A stretch of 14,452 bases of DNA from Lentisphaerota bacterium. Lineage in GTDB: Bacteria; Verrucomicrobiota; Kiritimatiellia; RFP12; UBA3636. A program made the position numbers and the translations under genes. Positions 13,243 to 14,452 of the stretch are shown one piece after another. Position 1 is the first letter of the stretch, and the number at the start of each line of letters is the position of its first letter. Location of the stretch: the NCBI GenBank assembly GCA_022837245.1, contig JALHHX010000044.1:1-14452 (forward strand), written 5' to 3'. Under the pieces are notes generated by a model. The model did not search any database. It was not told where the DNA came from and was given only the letters and a program-made list of their open reading frames with translations.

Positions 13243-14452
13243 ATGGCTAGTCTAGAGATGCGAAAGTCGTCAAAGTGGTGGTATGCCAGGTAGGTGACTG
13301 ACGGGAAGCTTACGGTCTAGAATCTCGGCATCGAGATCGAAGGCAGACGCCCGGAGTCTCAGGATGACGAGGGGGACCGTAAGTTTCGCATATCGCGTGA
13401 GAAGGCGCAGGCGAAACTGGATAGTATGGTGGAGGAATATCAGACCGCGAAACACGTTGGCGGTCTGGTGGAGGCTGTATAAAAAGCTAGAACTGGTACA
13501 AATATTCCTTCAATTAAGCTTGAAGGCTGGGATCACAGATAACCCGTTCGAAGACATTGTCTTGATGGAGGAAAACACAGTCCACCGCATTCCCTTCACT
13601 CCGGATGAGCTCAAGGAGATACTTGAAGCTGCGAATGGCGACGACTTCTGTCATCCGCTGATCGTCACAGGCATCTGCACAGCTATGCGGCGTGGCGACG
13701 TATGTATGCTGCGATGGAAGGACGTGGACATGGAGAAGGGATTCATAACCGTCGATACGTCCAAGACGGGCGTCCGGGTTTCGATCCCCCCTCTTCGAGC
13801 TGCTGCGTCAGGAACTACAGAATCTTCCTCGCACAAGTGAATTCTGCTTTCCTGAACAGGCAGAGACATACAAGTCCAGTCCTGATTCAATTAATACCCG
13901 ACAGCGAAAGGTGTTTGTTGCCGCTGGGTTCAGCGGCGATGAAAATGAGGAGGATTCCTCTGAAGGCTCTCGTGATAAGAAGCTTACCAAACAGTCACAG
14001 CAACCCAAAACCGAGGACGAGATGACATCACAGGGACGCACGCGCATAAAGTCTTGCGGGCAGTCTGACGCCGTAAAAGCTAAGATGCTACAGGTTTTCA
14101 ACTTGTATATGTCCGGCAAGTCCACGGACGAAATCGCCAACGAGATGCAGATCAGCAAGCGTGGGGTGTCCTGCCACTTCAAGCGGATAGAGGAAGCTGT
14201 CGGCTTCTCCGTTGTAAGGAGTCGCAGAACGAAGCGCGTAGGCAAGGCGCGTGGTGCGGTTCATTCGTCACGGCCAGGGTTGAGGAAAGTGAACCAGCGG
14301 GGCTTCCATGCGTTCCGCGCGACGTGGGTGACGCTGGCGTTGACGGCCGGGGTGCCTATGGATCTCGTGCGCAAGGTAACGGGGCACACCACTGCGGAAA
14401 CCGTCTTGACGCACTACTTTCAGCCTGACTAGGAGGCGTTCCGCAAGACGCT
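13243..14452 (+). pseudogene. Tyrosine recombinase (phage-type integrase), degraded, with an inserted HTH-like segment; runs off the right edge
   Basis: GGGAGGA precedes ATG 13243. The first frame reads MASLEMRKSSKWWYAR, TAG (13291), VTDGKLTV, TAG (13318), NLGIEIEGRR onward, KHVGGLVEAV, TAA (13480), then KARTGTNIPSIKLEGW. This is the integrase N-terminal arm-binding type region. Most of the core-binding domain is missing after that, and the sequence resumes one frame over with KAGITDNPFEDIVLMEE, IPFTPDELKEIL and the first catalytic Arg in TAMRRGD (codon 13688), with Lys in TSKTG. At 13786-13791 an extra C shifts the frame again, to LFELLRQELQ. The last frame has HxxR in FHAFRATW (His 14307, Arg 14316), VTGHT (His 14385), and the Tyr in THYF (14415). 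A TAG at 14430 is followed in frame by EAFRKT, which looks like normal continuing sequence. Box I Arg to HxxR is 206 codons apart, about twice the usual distance, because of an insertion with a helix-turn-helix look at 14058-14207. Confidence 0.88.

Noticed and set aside
13243..14452. Genome-wide TAG recoding as explanation for the integrase stops
   Set aside because: Several host genes in the window end in TAG at normal protein ends, and the integrase also has a TAA, a frameshift and a deletion.

Overview
The window carries mostly chromosomal housekeeping genes, with a decayed stretch on the left and a decayed integrase on the right edge. GC content is fairly high, and all three tRNA genes encode their CCA ends. 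The order ispE, tRNA-Gln, prs, rplY, pth, rpsF, ssb, rpsR, rplI is a classic bacterial cluster. From protein style (Prs with a DDLTSTCGTL loop, a DUF1846 protein, the integrase type) I infer a member of the Verrucomicrobiota/Kiritimatiellota/Lentisphaerota group. That placement is tentative and was not tested by any search.

Positions 1-1655 (+ strand) hold the C-terminal four fifths of a DUF1846 (UPF0371) protein, followed closely by a small DUF6941-like protein. Positions 1656-2935 have no intact gene. They contain frameshifted remains of a FAD-dependent oxidoreductase on the - strand, a 12-base C run, and two direct copies of a 65-bp hairpin-bearing repeat. Next comes an Rrf2-family regulator (3028-3480, +) with a candidate promoter and an overlapping dyad that may be its own operator.

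Positions 3488-12623 form one long - strand array, transcribed from right to left: smc, a small PQ-loop-like membrane protein overlapping the smc stop, ispE, tRNA-Gln, prs, rplY, pth, rpsF, ssb, rpsR and rplI. It combines chromosome condensation, isoprenoid and PRPP synthesis, and translation. The 3' end of ispE runs through most of the tRNA-Gln gene, and prs has no clear ATG start outside the tRNA.

Positions 12624-13166 hold back-to-back candidate promoters (smc on -, tRNAs on +), tRNA-Arg(ACG), an initiator-type tRNA-Met with unusual identity positions, and a strong intrinsic terminator. From 13243 to the right edge lies a tyrosine-recombinase pseudogene. It has four in-frame stops, an apparent internal deletion and a 1-nt frameshift, yet all catalytic residues remain readable. 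Its catalytic domain carries an insertion that looks like a helix-turn-helix. It sits just beyond the tRNA-Met gene, as expected at the edge of a tRNA-targeted integrated element. This domain architecture is the most unusual thing in the window.
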